From Rhabdochromatium marinum (lineage in GTDB: Bacteria; Pseudomonadota; Gammaproteobacteria; Chromatiales; Chromatiaceae): a DNA stretch of 64,000 nt. A model generated the notes under the pieces. The model worked only from the letters and a program-made list of their open reading frames with translations, was not told the DNA's origin and did not search any database. Positions 29,006 to 38,661 of the stretch are shown here, in pieces. Within the stretch, counting starts at the first letter, position 1; every line of letters begins with the position of its first letter. The stretch lies in contig NZ_NRRS01000007.1 in the NCBI RefSeq assembly GCF_016583795.1, positions 1-64,000 on the forward strand, read 5' to 3'. Position numbers and translations under genes: made by a program.

Positions 29006-29713
29006 ATGCTGACAGCCGTTGCTTCTAACCCGGACAGCACCACCCTGGCCGACCGGGTCTTTGCGCAGATCCGCCGTGCCATTGTGGAGGGTGAGATTGC
29101 GCCTGGCTGTAAGCTGAGCGAGCCGGTGCTGGCGGAGCGTTTTACGGTCAGTCGCGGGCCGCTGCGCGAAGCGTTGCGACGCTTGGAGGCAATTCATCTG
29201 ATTGAGCGCAAGGCGAATGTCGGTGCGCGGGTGGTGTCGCTTAGTGGTGTGCAGCTGGTTGAGCTTTATCAAATTCGCGAGACGCTCGAAGGCTTGGCCG
29301 CACGCTTGGCGGCTGAGGCCATGACCGACACGGCGGTCGCGGAGTTGCAAAGCCTGCTGGCTGAGCATCGTGCTAGCGTCGCGCGCGATCAATGGCAGGC
29401 TTATTTCCAGACCGAAGGGGACTGGGATTTTCATTATCGAATTGTGCATGGCAGCGGCAATCAGCGGCTGATTGCGATCCTGTGCGATGATCTCTATCAC
29501 CTCGCCCGCCTATACCGCTGTCAGTTCGGCATGAAGAGCGAACGCGCCACTGCCGCGCTTAAAGAACACGGCTTGATCGTGGATGCCATCGCCGAGCGCG
29601 ATGGCGAGCTGGCCGAATGGCTGATGCGGCGCCATATTCGCGCCTCGCGCCGCCATGCCGAACAACGCATCGCCCATCATCCGATCCAACCAACCATGAG
29701 ACCCGTTCCATGA
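29006..29713 (+). CDS. GntR/FadR-family regulator of the methylcitrate cluster
   Basis: 235 aa from ATG 29006. The N-terminal winged helix-turn-helix (about 14-75) carries [21 protein letters not shown] and the wing [12 protein letters not shown]. The C-terminal all-helical FCD domain (about 85-215) has [17 protein letters not shown] and the metal-ligand pattern [11 protein letters not shown]. Regulators of this type sit ahead of prpB in many beta- and gammaproteobacteria and respond to methylcitrate-cycle intermediates. The stop overlaps the prpB start as ATGA, so regulator and enzymes are co-translated. Two palindromes upstream support autoregulation. Confidence 0.88.
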   Translation: MLTAVASNPDSTTLADRVFAQIRRAIVEGEIAPGCKLSEPVLAERFTVSRGPLREALRRLEAIHLIERKANVGARVVSLSGVQLVELYQIRETLEGLAARLAAEAMTDTAVAELQSLLAEHRASVARDQWQAYFQTEGDWDFHYRIVHGSGNQRLIAILCDDLYHLARLYRCQFGMKSERATAALKEHGLIVDAIAERDGELAEWLMRRHIRASRRHAEQRIAHHPIQPTMRPVP

Positions 29714-30630
29714 GCCAATCCGCTCCAGCTACAACTCCCGGTGCCCGCTTGCGCGCCGCCGTTGCCGAAGAACAGCCCTTGCAGGTCGTCGGTGCCATCA
29801 ATGCCTATCATGCCCTGATGGCCGAGCGCCTGGGCTACCGGGCGCTCTATCTGTCCGGTGGCGGTGTCGCCGCAGCGTCCTATGGGGTGCCGGACCTGGG
29901 AATCACCAATCTTGATAATGTGCTGGAGGACACCCGCCGCATTACCTACGCCAGCGAGCGGCCCTTGCTGGTCGATGCCGACACCGGCTTCGGTGGCGCG
30001 CTGAACATCCAGCGCACCATTCGCGAGCTGATTCGCGCGGAGGCGGCCGGCTGCCATATCGAGGATCAGGTTGCGGCCAAGCGCTGCGGTCATCGCCCCG
30101 GCAAGGCCATTGTGTCGCTCAGCGAGATGGTTGATCGCATTAAGGCAGCGGTCGATGCACGCGACAGGGATTTCGTCATCATGGCACGCACCGATGCCCT
30201 GGCGGTCGAGGGACTGGAAGCGGCGGTTGAGCGCGCGGCGGCCTGCGCGGAAGCCGGCGCAGATATGATTTTTCCCGAAGCCGTGACCAAGCTGGAGGAT
30301 TATCAGCGCTTTGTTGAAGCCACCGGGGTGCCAGTGCTGGCCAATATCACCGAATTTGGCTCCACGCCGCTGTTTAGCACCACAGATCTGGCCTCGGTGG
30401 GCGTGGCGCTGGCGCTCTATCCGCTCTCGGCCTTCCGCGCCATGAATCAGGCCGCCCTCAAGGTATATCAGGCGATTCGCCAGCAGGGCAGCCAGGCCGA
30501 GGTAATCGATCTGATGCAAACGCGCATGGAACTGTACGATTTTCTCGGCTATCACGCCGCCGAACAACACCTCGACCGGCTGTTCGCCAGTTCTTCCCAT
30601 CCTCCCACCGGAGTGGCTGACCATGACTGA
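29710..30630 (+). CDS. prpB: 2-Methylisocitrate lyase PrpB
   Basis: 306 aa. It cleaves 2-methylisocitrate to pyruvate and succinate, the last step of propionyl-CoA oxidation by the methylcitrate cycle. Isocitrate-lyase superfamily motifs: [40 protein letters not shown] (metal-binding aspartates), the catalytic loop [10 protein letters not shown] with the active-site cysteine, and [11 protein letters not shown]. It starts in an ATGA overlap with the regulator gene and overlaps prpC by 8 bases. Confidence 0.95.
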   Translation: MSQSAPATTPGARLRAAVAEEQPLQVVGAINAYHALMAERLGYRALYLSGGGVAAASYGVPDLGITNLDNVLEDTRRITYASERPLLVDADTGFGGALNIQRTIRELIRAEAAGCHIEDQVAAKRCGHRPGKAIVSLSEMVDRIKAAVDARDRDFVIMARTDALAVEGLEAAVERAAACAEAGADMIFPEAVTKLEDYQRFVEATGVPVLANITEFGSTPLFSTTDLASVGVALALYPLSAFRAMNQAALKVYQAIRQQGSQAEVIDLMQTRMELYDFLGYHAAEQHLDRLFASSSHPPTGVADHD

Positions 30631-31777
30631 CATCACCGCGACCACCACGCCCAAGCCAAAGAAATCCGTCGCCCTGTCCGGGACTGCGGCCGGCAACACG
30701 GCCATTTGCACGGTCGGACGTACCGGCAACGATCTGCATTATCGCGGCTATGACATTCTCGACTTTGCCGATCGGGCCGAGTTCGAGGACATTGCCCATT
30801 TGCTGATCCACGGTCGCCTGCCGAGTCCCGCCGAGCTGTCCGCCTACAAGCAAAAGCTACGCCGTCTGCGCGGTCTGCCAGCGGCACTGAAAACGGCACT
30901 CGAACAACTGCCGCCCTCAGCACATCCGATGGATGTGCTACGCACCGGTTGCTCGATCCTGGGCACCCTGGAGCCGGAAAAAGACAGCATGCCGGAGGCC
31001 GCTACCCGCGACATCGGCGACCGGCTGCTGGCCAGTTTCGGTTCCATGCTGCTGTATTGGTATCATTTCGCCCACAACGGCCGGCGCATTGAGGTTGAAA
31101 CCGATGATGATTCCATCGGTGGTCATCTGCTGCATCTGTTGCACGGCGAACGCCCCTCGGCCAGCTGGGTGCAGGCCATGCATTGCTCGCTGATTCTTTA
31201 TGCTGAGCATGAGTTCAATGCGTCTACCTTTGCCGCGCGGGTGATTGCGGGCACCAATGCCGATGTGTATTCGGCGATGAGCGGTGCCATTGGTGCGCTA
31301 CGGGGGCCCAAGCATGGCGGCGCCAATGAGGTGGCCTGTGAGATTCAGAGTCGCTACGCCAGCGCTGATGAGGCCGAGGCGGATATTCGCGAGCGACTGG
31401 CCCGCAAGGAGATCATTATTGGTTTCGGCCATCCGGTCTATACCACTGGCGATCCGCGCAACCAGATTATCAAGGCGGTGGCGCGGCGCTTGTCCGAGGA
31501 CAATGGCCAACGGCGGATGTTTGAGGTCGCGGAGCGGCTGGAAACCGTAATGTGGGAATCCAAGCAGATGTTTCCCAATCTGGACTGGTTCTCGGCGGTG
31601 TCCTATCACCAGATGGGCGTGCCGACACCCTTGTTTACGCCAATTTTTGTCATCTCGCGCACCACAGGCTGGATTGCTCATGTGATTGAGCAGCGCCAGG
31701 ATCGCAAAATCATTCGCCCCAGTGCCAATTATACTGGGCCGGAGAATCGCCCCTGGGTTCCGCTTGAGCAGCGTTGA
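30623..31777 (+). CDS. prpC: 2-Methylcitrate synthase PrpC
   Basis: 384 aa citrate-synthase-family enzyme that condenses propionyl-CoA with oxaloacetate. Motifs include [23 protein letters not shown] at the N-terminus, [16 protein letters not shown] (catalytic histidine), [13 protein letters not shown] and [14 protein letters not shown] (second histidine), and the C-terminal arginine region. Position between prpB and prpD separates it from the housekeeping citrate synthase. It overlaps prpB by 8 bases. Confidence 0.95.
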   Translation: MTDITATTTPKPKKSVALSGTAAGNTAICTVGRTGNDLHYRGYDILDFADRAEFEDIAHLLIHGRLPSPAELSAYKQKLRRLRGLPAALKTALEQLPPSAHPMDVLRTGCSILGTLEPEKDSMPEAATRDIGDRLLASFGSMLLYWYHFAHNGRRIEVETDDDSIGGHLLHLLHGERPSASWVQAMHCSLILYAEHEFNASTFAARVIAGTNADVYSAMSGAIGALRGPKHGGANEVACEIQSRYASADEAEADIRERLARKEIIIGFGHPVYTTGDPRNQIIKAVARRLSEDNGQRRMFEVAERLETVMWESKQMFPNLDWFSAVSYHQMGVPTPLFTPIFVISRTTGWIAHVIEQRQDRKIIRPSANYTGPENRPWVPLEQR

Positions 31778-31845
31778 GCGGGCTAAGTGGCCGCTGGCTG
31801 GTGCCCGTGCTGTTGTCCATGGATAATGATTAACAAAGAGTGAAT

Positions 31846-33294
31846 ATGACTGCTCATAGTGCTGATACCAATGTGCGACCGGATCCGGATGCGGAACTGG
31901 TCGCCATCGCGGATTATCTCTGCGATACGCCGATTGATTCCATTGAAGCCCTGACCACGGCGCGCCATTGCCTGATGGATTCGCTGGGCTGCGCCATGCT
32001 GGCGCTGCAATACCCGGAGTGCACCAAGCATCTCGGGCCTATTGTGCCAGGAACCCTGGTGCCCCAGGGCTCGCGGGTGCCGGGCACCTCCTTTGTGCTG
32101 GATCCGGTGAAGGCCGCGTTCGACATCGGCGCCATGGTGCGCTGGCTGGACTTTAACGATACCTGGCTGGCGGCGGAATGGGGGCATCCCTCAGATAACC
32201 TGGGCGCCATTCTGGCCCTGACGGATTATCTGTCGCGCCAGGCGCTGGCCAATGGTGGTACGCCGCTGAGCGTGGCCGATGTGCTGGAAGCCATGGTCCG
32301 CGCCCATGAAATTCAGGGCGTGCTGGCGTTGGAGAACAGCTTCAATCGGGTCGGACTCGATCACGTCATGCTGGTCAAGATCGCTTCCGCTGGAGTGGCT
32401 GCGCGTTTGCTCGGTCTGGATAAGGGGCAGATCATCGACACCCTGAGCCACGCCTGGATCGACGGCCAGTCGCTGCGCACCTATCGGCATGCGCCCAACA
32501 CCGGCTCGCGCAAGTCCTGGGCGGCGGGCGATGCCAGCTCGCGCGGCCTACGCCTGGCCCTGATGGTGGCCAAGGGCGAGATGGGTCTGCCCTCGGCGCT
32601 GAGCGCCAAGGGCTGGGGCTTCCAGGATGTGCTCTTCAAGGGTGAGCCCTTGCGCCGCTCACGCGACTATGGCAGCTACGTAATGGAGCATGTACTGTTT
32701 AAGCTCAGCTTCCCGGCTGAGTTCCATGCTCAAACTGCTGTCGAGTGCGCCCTGACCCTGCATCCACAGGTTCATGATCGCATTGAGCAGATCGAGCGCA
32801 TTGAGCTGACCACCCAGGAAAGCGCGATTCGCATCATCAGTAAGGACGGCCCGCTCTACAACCCGGCCGACCGTGATCACTGTCTGCAATACATGGTGGC
32901 GGTGCCGCTGCTGTTCGGTCGCCTCACGGCCGAAGACTACGAGGATCAGGTCGCCCAGGATCCGCGCATTGATCAACTGCGGGCCATCATGCAGGTGCAA
33001 GAGGATCCGCGCTACACGGCGGACTACCTGGCTCCAGACAAGCGCTCCATTGCCAATGCGGTGCAGGTGTTTTTCAAGGATGGCAGCAGCACTGAGAAGG
33101 TGGCGGTTGAATACCCCATCGGCCATCGCCGCCGACGCGCTGAGGGGCTGCCGGTATTGGAGCGCAAATTCGCTGCGGCCCTGCGCACCCGCTTTCCGCG
33201 CCGCCAAGCCGAGCGCATTGAGGCGCTCTGTCAGGATGAGGCCGCGCTGTTGGCGACTCCAGTGCCGGAGTTTCTTGATCTCATGATGATTTAA
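31846..33294 (+). CDS. prpD: 2-Methylcitrate dehydratase PrpD
   Basis: About 482 aa from ATG 31846, with AAAGAG just upstream; GTG 31840 is an alternative. MmgE/PrpD-family enzyme that dehydrates 2-methylcitrate to 2-methyl-cis-aconitate. Signatures are [38 protein letters not shown], and [14 protein letters not shown]. It needs no iron-sulfur cluster, unlike AcnD. Neither acnD nor prpF is present, so hydration of the intermediate relies on an aconitase encoded elsewhere. The gene lies 68 bases after prpC. Confidence 0.95.
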   Translation: MTAHSADTNVRPDPDAELVAIADYLCDTPIDSIEALTTARHCLMDSLGCAMLALQYPECTKHLGPIVPGTLVPQGSRVPGTSFVLDPVKAAFDIGAMVRWLDFNDTWLAAEWGHPSDNLGAILALTDYLSRQALANGGTPLSVADVLEAMVRAHEIQGVLALENSFNRVGLDHVMLVKIASAGVAARLLGLDKGQIIDTLSHAWIDGQSLRTYRHAPNTGSRKSWAAGDASSRGLRLALMVAKGEMGLPSALSAKGWGFQDVLFKGEPLRRSRDYGSYVMEHVLFKLSFPAEFHAQTAVECALTLHPQVHDRIEQIERIELTTQESAIRIISKDGPLYNPADRDHCLQYMVAVPLLFGRLTAEDYEDQVAQDPRIDQLRAIMQVQEDPRYTADYLAPDKRSIANAVQVFFKDGSSTEKVAVEYPIGHRRRRAEGLPVLERKFAAALRTRFPRRQAERIEALCQDEAALLATPVPEFLDLMMI

Positions 33295-33323
33295 TCCTGC
33301 ACCACCGCGCCCCAAGCCCATTC

Positions 33324-33692
33324 ATGCTGACCAAATTACTCCTGACTGTCGCTGTGGTGCTGGCCGCTTATACGGTGCTGCGTGCGCGGCGCACGACCTC
33401 GGATGCGCGCGCAGCACCGGCAGCAGGATCCGGCATTCCTTGGGGGGTGGTGCGTCTCGGTGCCTATGGCCTGATCGGGGTCATCCTGCTTGCGAGTGCC
33501 TGGTCGGTCTATCATCAATGGCAACGGGGGCGCGAGGTGCTTGAGGTGCAGGTGGTCAACCCGGCCACCGGCGCGAGCGATCATTATCAGGCACGCCGTA
33601 GCGAGATCAAGGGCCGGGTATTTCGCACCCTCAATGGACAGCAGGTGCGCATCGCCGAATTTGAGCGCCTGATTCTCAGCGAACCGCGCTGA
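33324..33692 (+). CDS. Small membrane protein of unknown function
   Basis: 122 aa with two hydrophobic segments, at about 3-17 and 45-63, separated by a basic loop rich in Arg and Ala, and a hydrophilic C-terminal tail of about 55 residues (VQVVNPATGASDHYQARRSEIKG begins it). No family is recognised. It follows prpD by 29 bases on the same strand and could be co-transcribed, though nothing ties it to propionate metabolism. Confidence 0.6.
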   Translation: MLTKLLLTVAVVLAAYTVLRARRTTSDARAAPAAGSGIPWGVVRLGAYGLIGVILLASAWSVYHQWQRGREVLEVQVVNPATGASDHYQARRSEIKGRVFRTLNGQQVRIAEFERLILSEPR

Positions 33693-33728
33693 ATCTATTG
33701 AGCACCGCTCAACACCAGACAACAGCCG

Positions 33729-34247
33729 TCATTCCTGAACGGGGCCGATATTGAAAGCCACCGACAGGCGCTCACCCGCACCGCGATGCTCCTCGACCCA
33801 GTGGGTCAGCTCCGGATCGAACAGCACCCCCATCCCAGCCCGGGGTCGGATGCGTATCTCAAAGGGATCGTCGTCAAACAGCAGATCGCCGCTGTGCGCG
33901 GGCACCTGGATGTAATACACCCCGGAAAGCAGTTCGTCATGCTCGGCATGGGCGTGGCGGCTGGTCACCTGCCCTGGAGCCATGCGGTTGAGCCAAAAAC
34001 CGCGTCGCAGTTGCTGCAGCGGTCGCTCCAACTGAGCCGCTGCCTGTTCGAGCGCATAATCAAGCAGCGCCTCAAGCCCTGGAATCCGGGCCGGGTCAAG
34101 GTACAGATTCTCAAAGCGCCCAGCGATGAAGTGGCTACGCTCGCGAAAGTCTTCCGGCCCCAAAGCGGCCATGGCGCGCGCGGCGGCGGCATTAAAGGCC
34201 TCCGCCGACGGGTAATCAAACACCCGGATTGGGCTGATGGCTGGCAT
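33729..34247 (-). CDS. Putative 2-oxoglutarate/Fe(II)-dependent oxygenase-like protein
   Basis: About 172 aa from ATG 34247; a longer form to 34307 would reach into the divergent thiM leader. The second half shows a double-stranded beta-helix pattern with possible iron ligands: HAHAEHDELLSGVYYIQVP, LLFDDDPFEIRIRP, and GVLFDPELTHWVEEH followed by RLSVAFNI. This matches the 2OG-Fe(II) oxygenase-like group often annotated only as conserved hypothetical. The substrate is unknown. It is transcribed away from thiM. Confidence 0.65.
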   Translation of the reverse strand: MPAISPIRVFDYPSAEAFNAAAARAMAALGPEDFRERSHFIAGRFENLYLDPARIPGLEALLDYALEQAAAQLERPLQQLRRGFWLNRMAPGQVTSRHAHAEHDELLSGVYYIQVPAHSGDLLFDDDPFEIRIRPRAGMGVLFDPELTHWVEEHRGAGERLSVAFNIGPVQE

Positions 34248-34324
34248 ACTGTTATCAATCCTGTTTTTGCTCTTACTGTTATTGCACGAAATGTTTGCAC
34301 TAAACATTGCTACGGAGAGCCACG

Positions 34325-35209
34325 ATGCCCAAAGTTTCCGCCGGTGATGCCCTGCGGCGCCTGCGCCAGCGTACCCCTCTGGTGCACAACATCACCAATT
34401 ATGTCGCCATGAACCCCATGGCTAATATTCTGCTCGCCGCTGGCTGCTCGCCAGCCATGGTGCATGCGCCCGAGGAGGCCGCTGATTTTGCTGCCATCGC
34501 CAACGCACTTACCATCAATATCGGCACTCTATCAACCCCCTGGTTGCAGGCCATGCTCAGCGCGGCCGAGGCGGCCAGAGCCCATCAGCGTCCCTGGGTG
34601 CTGGACCCGGTAGCCGTCGGCGCCACCCGATTTCGCCAACAGGCGGCAGTCCAGTTACTCGACCTGCAACCGACGGTGATCCGTGGCAATGCCTCGGAAA
34701 TTCTCGCCCTCGGTGCTTGCACCGGTCAAGCCGCCACCGGCGAGCTCCAGGGACACGGCGTCGATGCCAACGACCCGGTCTCAGCAGCAGCGGCAGCCTC
34801 GGTCACGCTGGCCAAACGCTATCAGACCATAGTCGCCGTAACCGGCAAGGTCGATTGGGTCACCGACGGACGCCGCGCGGCGCAGGTTCACAATGGCCAT
34901 GCACTGATGCCCCAGGTGACTGCGCTTGGCTGCTCCCTGACCGGCCTCATCGGCGGTTTTCTCGGTGCCGGCTGCGAGCCTTATGCGGGCACTGTGGCGG
35001 CGCTGGCCTATTATGGCGTCGCCGGTGAGCAGGCGGCATGCACGGCACAAAGCGCCCTGCAACACTCAGGGCAAAAGCTGGGGCCGGGTTCCTTTGCCGT
35101 TGCCTTTATCGATGCACTGGCCAATCTGGAACCGGAAGCTCTGGATGGTGCCGCGCGCATTGAGCCGATGTCGCACCCGGATCCGCGCCAAGTCGAGGAG
35201 TTGTCGTGA
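34325..35209 (+). CDS. thiM: Hydroxyethylthiazole kinase ThiM
   Basis: 294 aa from ATG 34325, which has GGAGAG five bases upstream. It phosphorylates the thiazole alcohol recovered from thiamine breakdown. Ribokinase-like signatures are TPLVHNITNYVAMNPMAN near the N-terminus, PWVLDPVAVGATRFR, VIRGNASEI and, for the catalytic region, VTALGCSLTGLIGGFLG. It overlaps thiE as GTGA. No TPP riboswitch was found in the 78-base gap upstream. thiD is not between thiM and thiE. Confidence 0.93.
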   Translation: MPKVSAGDALRRLRQRTPLVHNITNYVAMNPMANILLAAGCSPAMVHAPEEAADFAAIANALTINIGTLSTPWLQAMLSAAEAARAHQRPWVLDPVAVGATRFRQQAAVQLLDLQPTVIRGNASEILALGACTGQAATGELQGHGVDANDPVSAAAAASVTLAKRYQTIVAVTGKVDWVTDGRRAAQVHNGHALMPQVTALGCSLTGLIGGFLGAGCEPYAGTVAALAYYGVAGEQAACTAQSALQHSGQKLGPGSFAVAFIDALANLEPEALDGAARIEPMSHPDPRQVEELS

Positions 35210-35862
35210 AGCCATCTTTTGATCTGTCAGTCTATCTGGTCACGGATTCCCAACTGTGTGGCACGCGCGGAGTGATCGCGACTGTGGCCGCAGCGGTGGC
35301 CGGGGGTGCCACCATGGTGCAGTTGCGCGACAAAACCGCCAGTGATGCCGCCTTGATTGAACTGGGGCAGGCACTGAAAGCCGCCCTTGTCGGTCAGCCG
35401 GCGCGTCTGATGGTCAATGACCGTCTTGAAGTAGCCGCTGCCATTGGCGCCGATGGGCTGCATATCGGCCAAAGCGACGCCGACCCGGCAGCGGCCCGAG
35501 CCCGACTGGGTCCGCAGGCCATTCTGGGGCTATCGGTGGAAACCCCGGCCATGGCCCGGGCGGTTGATCCCGAACTGATTGATTATCTGGGCGTCGGTCC
35601 GGTGTTTGCAACGCCCACCAAGGCCGATCACGCCACACCGCTGGGCTGGGACGGACTCCGCGCAATTTGCGCCGCCGCTCCCGAGCTGCCCAAGGTGGCC
35701 ATCGGTGGCCTGAAAGCCGAACATGCCGGCGCAGTGATTCAAGCCGGTGCGCAGGGGCTGGCGCTGGTCTCAGCTATTTGTGCTGCCGCTGATCCGCAGG
35801 CCGCAGCGGCGGCCATCCAGGCACAGGTACGTGAGGCGCGGGTACGTGAGGCGCGGATCTAG
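35206..35862 (+). CDS. thiE: Thiamine-phosphate synthase ThiE
   Basis: 218 aa from GTG 35206, overlapping thiM by 4 bases. It couples thiazole phosphate with the pyrimidine diphosphate to form thiamine phosphate. Typical TIM-barrel motifs are YLVTDSQL, GGATMVQLRDK, LMVNDRLEVA, GADGLHIGQSD, ILGLSVETP, DYLGVGPVFATPTK and VAIGGLKAEHAG. The C-terminus ends in a duplicated VREAR from a 15-base tandem repeat. The stop overlaps the convergent oxidoreductase stop by 4 bases. Confidence 0.94.
   Translation: MKPSFDLSVYLVTDSQLCGTRGVIATVAAAVAGGATMVQLRDKTASDAALIELGQALKAALVGQPARLMVNDRLEVAAAIGADGLHIGQSDADPAAARARLGPQAILGLSVETPAMARAVDPELIDYLGVGPVFATPTKADHATPLGWDGLRAICAAAPELPKVAIGGLKAEHAGAVIQAGAQGLALVSAICAAADPQAAAAAIQAQVREARVREARI
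35827..35856 (+). repeat. Perfect 15-base tandem duplication at the thiE 3' end
   Basis: GTACGTGAGGCGCGG occurs twice without a gap (35827-35841 and 35842-35856), doubling the residues VREAR just before the stop. Confidence 0.9.
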
Positions 35863-37085
35863 CCGGCAAAGAGTCGCGTCATCTCGTCGTGGCTGCGCGT
35901 CACACAGTCTTCAATTGACACGCCGAGAAACCAATTCCCCGTGACGGCCAATGGATGACCCGCTGCCGTTGTCGCCTGCAACGCCTGATTGAGTCGCGCC
36001 ATCCAATCGCCATGGCTTTTGCGCAAGCTCGGCAGGCGATTGTGCTCCTGGCGCACGGCGGCAACCTGACTGGGCGCGACATCCAGCGCCTGGCAGGCGG
36101 CTTCGATCTGGCGCTCGGTATCCAGGCGCCCGCCGGGGAAATGGAAGGCAAAGCCACGGTACTGCGGATGCTCGAGAAAATCGCGGGACACCGCCGACAG
36201 GAAGGGGCCATCCACGCTGATCAGGCCGGCAATGGCGGGCAGCTTGAGGTCTTTTTTGTCAAAGGCTAGCAGCAGAGAATCGATCTCCGCCACGCCGATC
36301 ATGCCAATCGCCGCTGCGGCTGCCGGACTCACGCCCTGCAACAGGCGCGTGGCCACATCGGGCGGCACGGCCAGTGTCAACGCCTGGGCGCGCAGTGAGG
36401 CTCCGCTGTCCAGCTCGACGCGATAAGCGCCCTCCTCCAGCGTCACGCCGACCACAGCGGACTCCAGGCGCACCTCAATGCCATCCTGAGCGGCCAGGGC
36501 ACGCGGGATCTCCGCCAGACCGCCGGGCATGGTGAAGCTGCGCAGAATCTCTTTGCGGCGCGGTTTTTTGCGAAACAAAGCCGACGCAGGATAATCATCG
36601 GCCGTTTGACAAATCACCGAACGGAAGGCTGGACCAAACAGATCACTGTAGTTTTTGCGCCCCAGTCCACGTCCATAGTATTCATAAACGCTGAGCTTCT
36701 CCTTATTGAGCTTAAACAGGCGCGGCAAGGAGGTTAGCAGTTCCAGAGGGTGCAGAGCCGACAGGATCGATGCCCGCTGCCCTCCGCGCCACAGCCGGTA
36801 ACTCGCTTTGGCCTTAGCCTGAATCTTGCTAAGCAGACCAATACGCTCCAGAATCTCCAACAAATGACCGTAGCTGTTGAAACAACTGTGACTGCCGGCT
36901 TCGACCCAAAAATCGCCCAGCCCGTCGAAGCCCTGGGTGTTCATGCAGCCCCCGACACGCGATTGCTGTTCCAGCACCAGAGTGGGCGTGCCGGCACGGG
37001 AGGCAAAAAAGGCGGCTCCCAGGCCGCTGATACCACCGCCAATGACGAGGTGGGGATGAAGGTCGGAAGAGGCTGGTTGATTCAT
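35859..37085 (-). CDS. FAD-dependent oxidoreductase (protoporphyrinogen oxidase/amine-oxidase-like)
   Basis: 408 aa. The N-terminus carries a dinucleotide-binding motif (VIGGGISGLGAAFFASRAG, with the FAD ribose glutamate in LVLEQQSRVGG). Later parts fit the NAD(P)-binding Rossmann amine oxidase/HemY group: PGGLAEIPRALAAQDGIEVRLES for the central region and LAVTGNWFLGVSIEDCV for the C-terminal FAD-contact segment. HemY-type protoporphyrinogen oxidase is a possibility, given the need for tetrapyrroles in phototrophs, but no heme gene is adjacent to confirm it. The stop overlaps thiE convergently. Confidence 0.78.
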   Translation of the reverse strand: MNQPASSDLHPHLVIGGGISGLGAAFFASRAGTPTLVLEQQSRVGGCMNTQGFDGLGDFWVEAGSHSCFNSYGHLLEILERIGLLSKIQAKAKASYRLWRGGQRASILSALHPLELLTSLPRLFKLNKEKLSVYEYYGRGLGRKNYSDLFGPAFRSVICQTADDYPASALFRKKPRRKEILRSFTMPGGLAEIPRALAAQDGIEVRLESAVVGVTLEEGAYRVELDSGASLRAQALTLAVPPDVATRLLQGVSPAAAAAIGMIGVAEIDSLLLAFDKKDLKLPAIAGLISVDGPFLSAVSRDFLEHPQYRGFAFHFPGGRLDTERQIEAACQALDVAPSQVAAVRQEHNRLPSLRKSHGDWMARLNQALQATTAAGHPLAVTGNWFLGVSIEDCVTRSHDEMTRLFAG

Positions 37086-37175
37086 GTTGAGCTGTCAGCT
37101 GTAAACAATAAGAAACGGGAGGATCGCTTGGCGCTGGCACCATGCTGGCGCCGCGCTGCTGCCACGCTGACACCA

Positions 37176-37739
37176 CTAGGAGTCGCGTGAACTATCGGTC
37201 ATCATCGATTGCGGCTCCATTTCCATGGAGTCAATATCCGGAATCGGCTCGGCCAGCGGCGGCGGGGCACAATCCTCCAGCGACCAGTCCTGGCCCTCGA
37301 CCAGACTAAGCTTGCTGGTATCCGGATTTTGCTCCGGGCCTTGATCCGAGAGTTCTTCAAGGGTTGCACCGGCTGGGGCAATGGACAAGGCCGCATTGGC
37401 ATTGGACGTTGCCGCCTGCGCACGAGTGGCAGCCGCTGGTTGCGCCGAGGATGCCGCTGTCTCCTCGTCGGAGTCATCAAAGCGAAACACCTCTTCCGAC
37501 TCGCCGCCGACCGGTATGATGTCAGCAACGGCGCCCAGTTTGCGGAAGGCCTCGCGGTAGCGCTCGGCTGTTGGGTGATCGACACCGCGCTTGATAAACA
37601 CCGCTTGACCACAGAACAGGCGGTCGATTCCAGCCTGATCGAGCTTAAACGCCTCAGCCACGCGTTGCTTGACGTGCTCCAGTGTCGCAGCGCCAATCAA
37701 CTCACCCGAGAATTGCACGTCGAATGTGGGTTCTGGCAT
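37176..37739 (-). CDS. Hypothetical protein with small N-terminal conserved domain
   Basis: 187 aa with a strong GGAGG six bases before the ATG. The first 80 or so residues form a compact domain (VQFSGELIGAATLEHVKQRV, LFCGQAVFIKRGVD, ERYREAFRKLGAVADI) of a kind that occurs at the N-terminus of assorted gammaproteobacterial proteins; no function is known to me. The rest is acidic, Ala/Ser/Glu-rich and probably disordered, ending in a Met- and Ser-rich tail. There is no signal peptide or membrane segment. Confidence 0.65.
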   Translation of the reverse strand: MPEPTFDVQFSGELIGAATLEHVKQRVAEAFKLDQAGIDRLFCGQAVFIKRGVDHPTAERYREAFRKLGAVADIIPVGGESEEVFRFDDSDEETAASSAQPAAATRAQAATSNANAALSIAPAGATLEELSDQGPEQNPDTSKLSLVEGQDWSLEDCAPPPLAEPIPDIDSMEMEPQSMMTDSSRDS

Positions 37740-37890
37740 CGATTCCTCCGGGACAGACAGGCCGCGATGAGTGGGTCACCCATGCAAGGCAACACAGATT
37801 CAACGCAGAATTGTAGCCGGGATTCTGGCCAGAGGTGGGAGGATTTTCAAGTCCGGGATCGCCGATCGCAATCCCGGTCTTGACACAAAC

Positions 37891-38469
37891 TCAGAGCGGT
37901 TTTTGCAGCGTGAAGGCGCCACGCAGATCACCGGCCTTATAACCCCGCGCCTGATCCTGGGGATAGGCCGCATCCAGGGCGGCGGCGATCTCGGGGTTAA
38001 TCGCCTCGCCATGACAGGCCAAACACACCTGCTGAGTCGGGATTGCTTTCATGAAGCGATAGCTTTGACCGTCTTCGCCATCAACCACGGAGGCATAGGT
38101 CAGCTGACTCAGATCAGCACCGGCATTGGCGCGATCCTCAAATTGCCGCAGCACCCGCTGCTCCCAGACATCCGGGCTGTTGAGCTCCACATTACGCGGC
38201 TTAAGACTGGTACGACCGATGCTCCAGCCTTCGTCCTGCGACAAGGATTCAGCAATGGCCGGTGCCCGCTCCTTGCAAAGGTTAACAGCGGCCACTGGCC
38301 CACCGTCCTGCATGGCGCTTTTCAGCTCACCCTGTAACTGCTGGGCAAAGGTGTGAATCAACTGTTTGGCCTGGTAGGCATTCATCATGGCCGAATCCTG
38401 CTCGGCGACAGCCGTTCCGGACAGCGCCGCTGCGGCGAAAACACCGGCGACCATTTGTGACATGCGCAT
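37891..38469 (-). CDS. Periplasmic Tll0287-like (DUF3365) c-type heme protein
   Basis: About 192 aa from ATG 38469, supported by GGAG eight bases upstream. A signal peptide (about 1-22, ending TAVA) directs export. One CxxCH heme-attachment site is present (C149, C152, H153, reading CLACH), and the surrounding pattern (RTSLKPRN, SYRFMKAIPT) fits the DUF3365/Tll0287 heme-sensor group, which binds heme c in a PAS-like fold. It stands alone here, without an attached kinase or chemoreceptor part, so a small redox or ligand-binding role is inferred. Confidence 0.82.
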   Translation of the reverse strand: MRMSQMVAGVFAAAALSGTAVAEQDSAMMNAYQAKQLIHTFAQQLQGELKSAMQDGGPVAAVNLCKERAPAIAESLSQDEGWSIGRTSLKPRNVELNSPDVWEQRVLRQFEDRANAGADLSQLTYASVVDGEDGQSYRFMKAIPTQQVCLACHGEAINPEIAAALDAAYPQDQARGYKAGDLRGAFTLQKPL

Positions 38470-38661
38470 GGTTACAACTCCATAGTGGACAATAACGGAT
38501 CGAGACAGAGCACTGCGACACACCGGGCGACCGTCAACGACTCGCCCGGCCATCACAAAGGTGCGACTCTGGATGCGTTATTGTTGCAACAGACACGCGC
38601 TCGCACAATGATGATTCAAAATCGCCAGGGATTTTTTCAGCTCAGTTGTTTCGGCCCTGCA

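Noticed and set aside
34247-34325. TPP riboswitch upstream of thiM
   Set aside because: The gap is only 78 bases and the conserved THI-box core (CTGAGA and partner) was not found.
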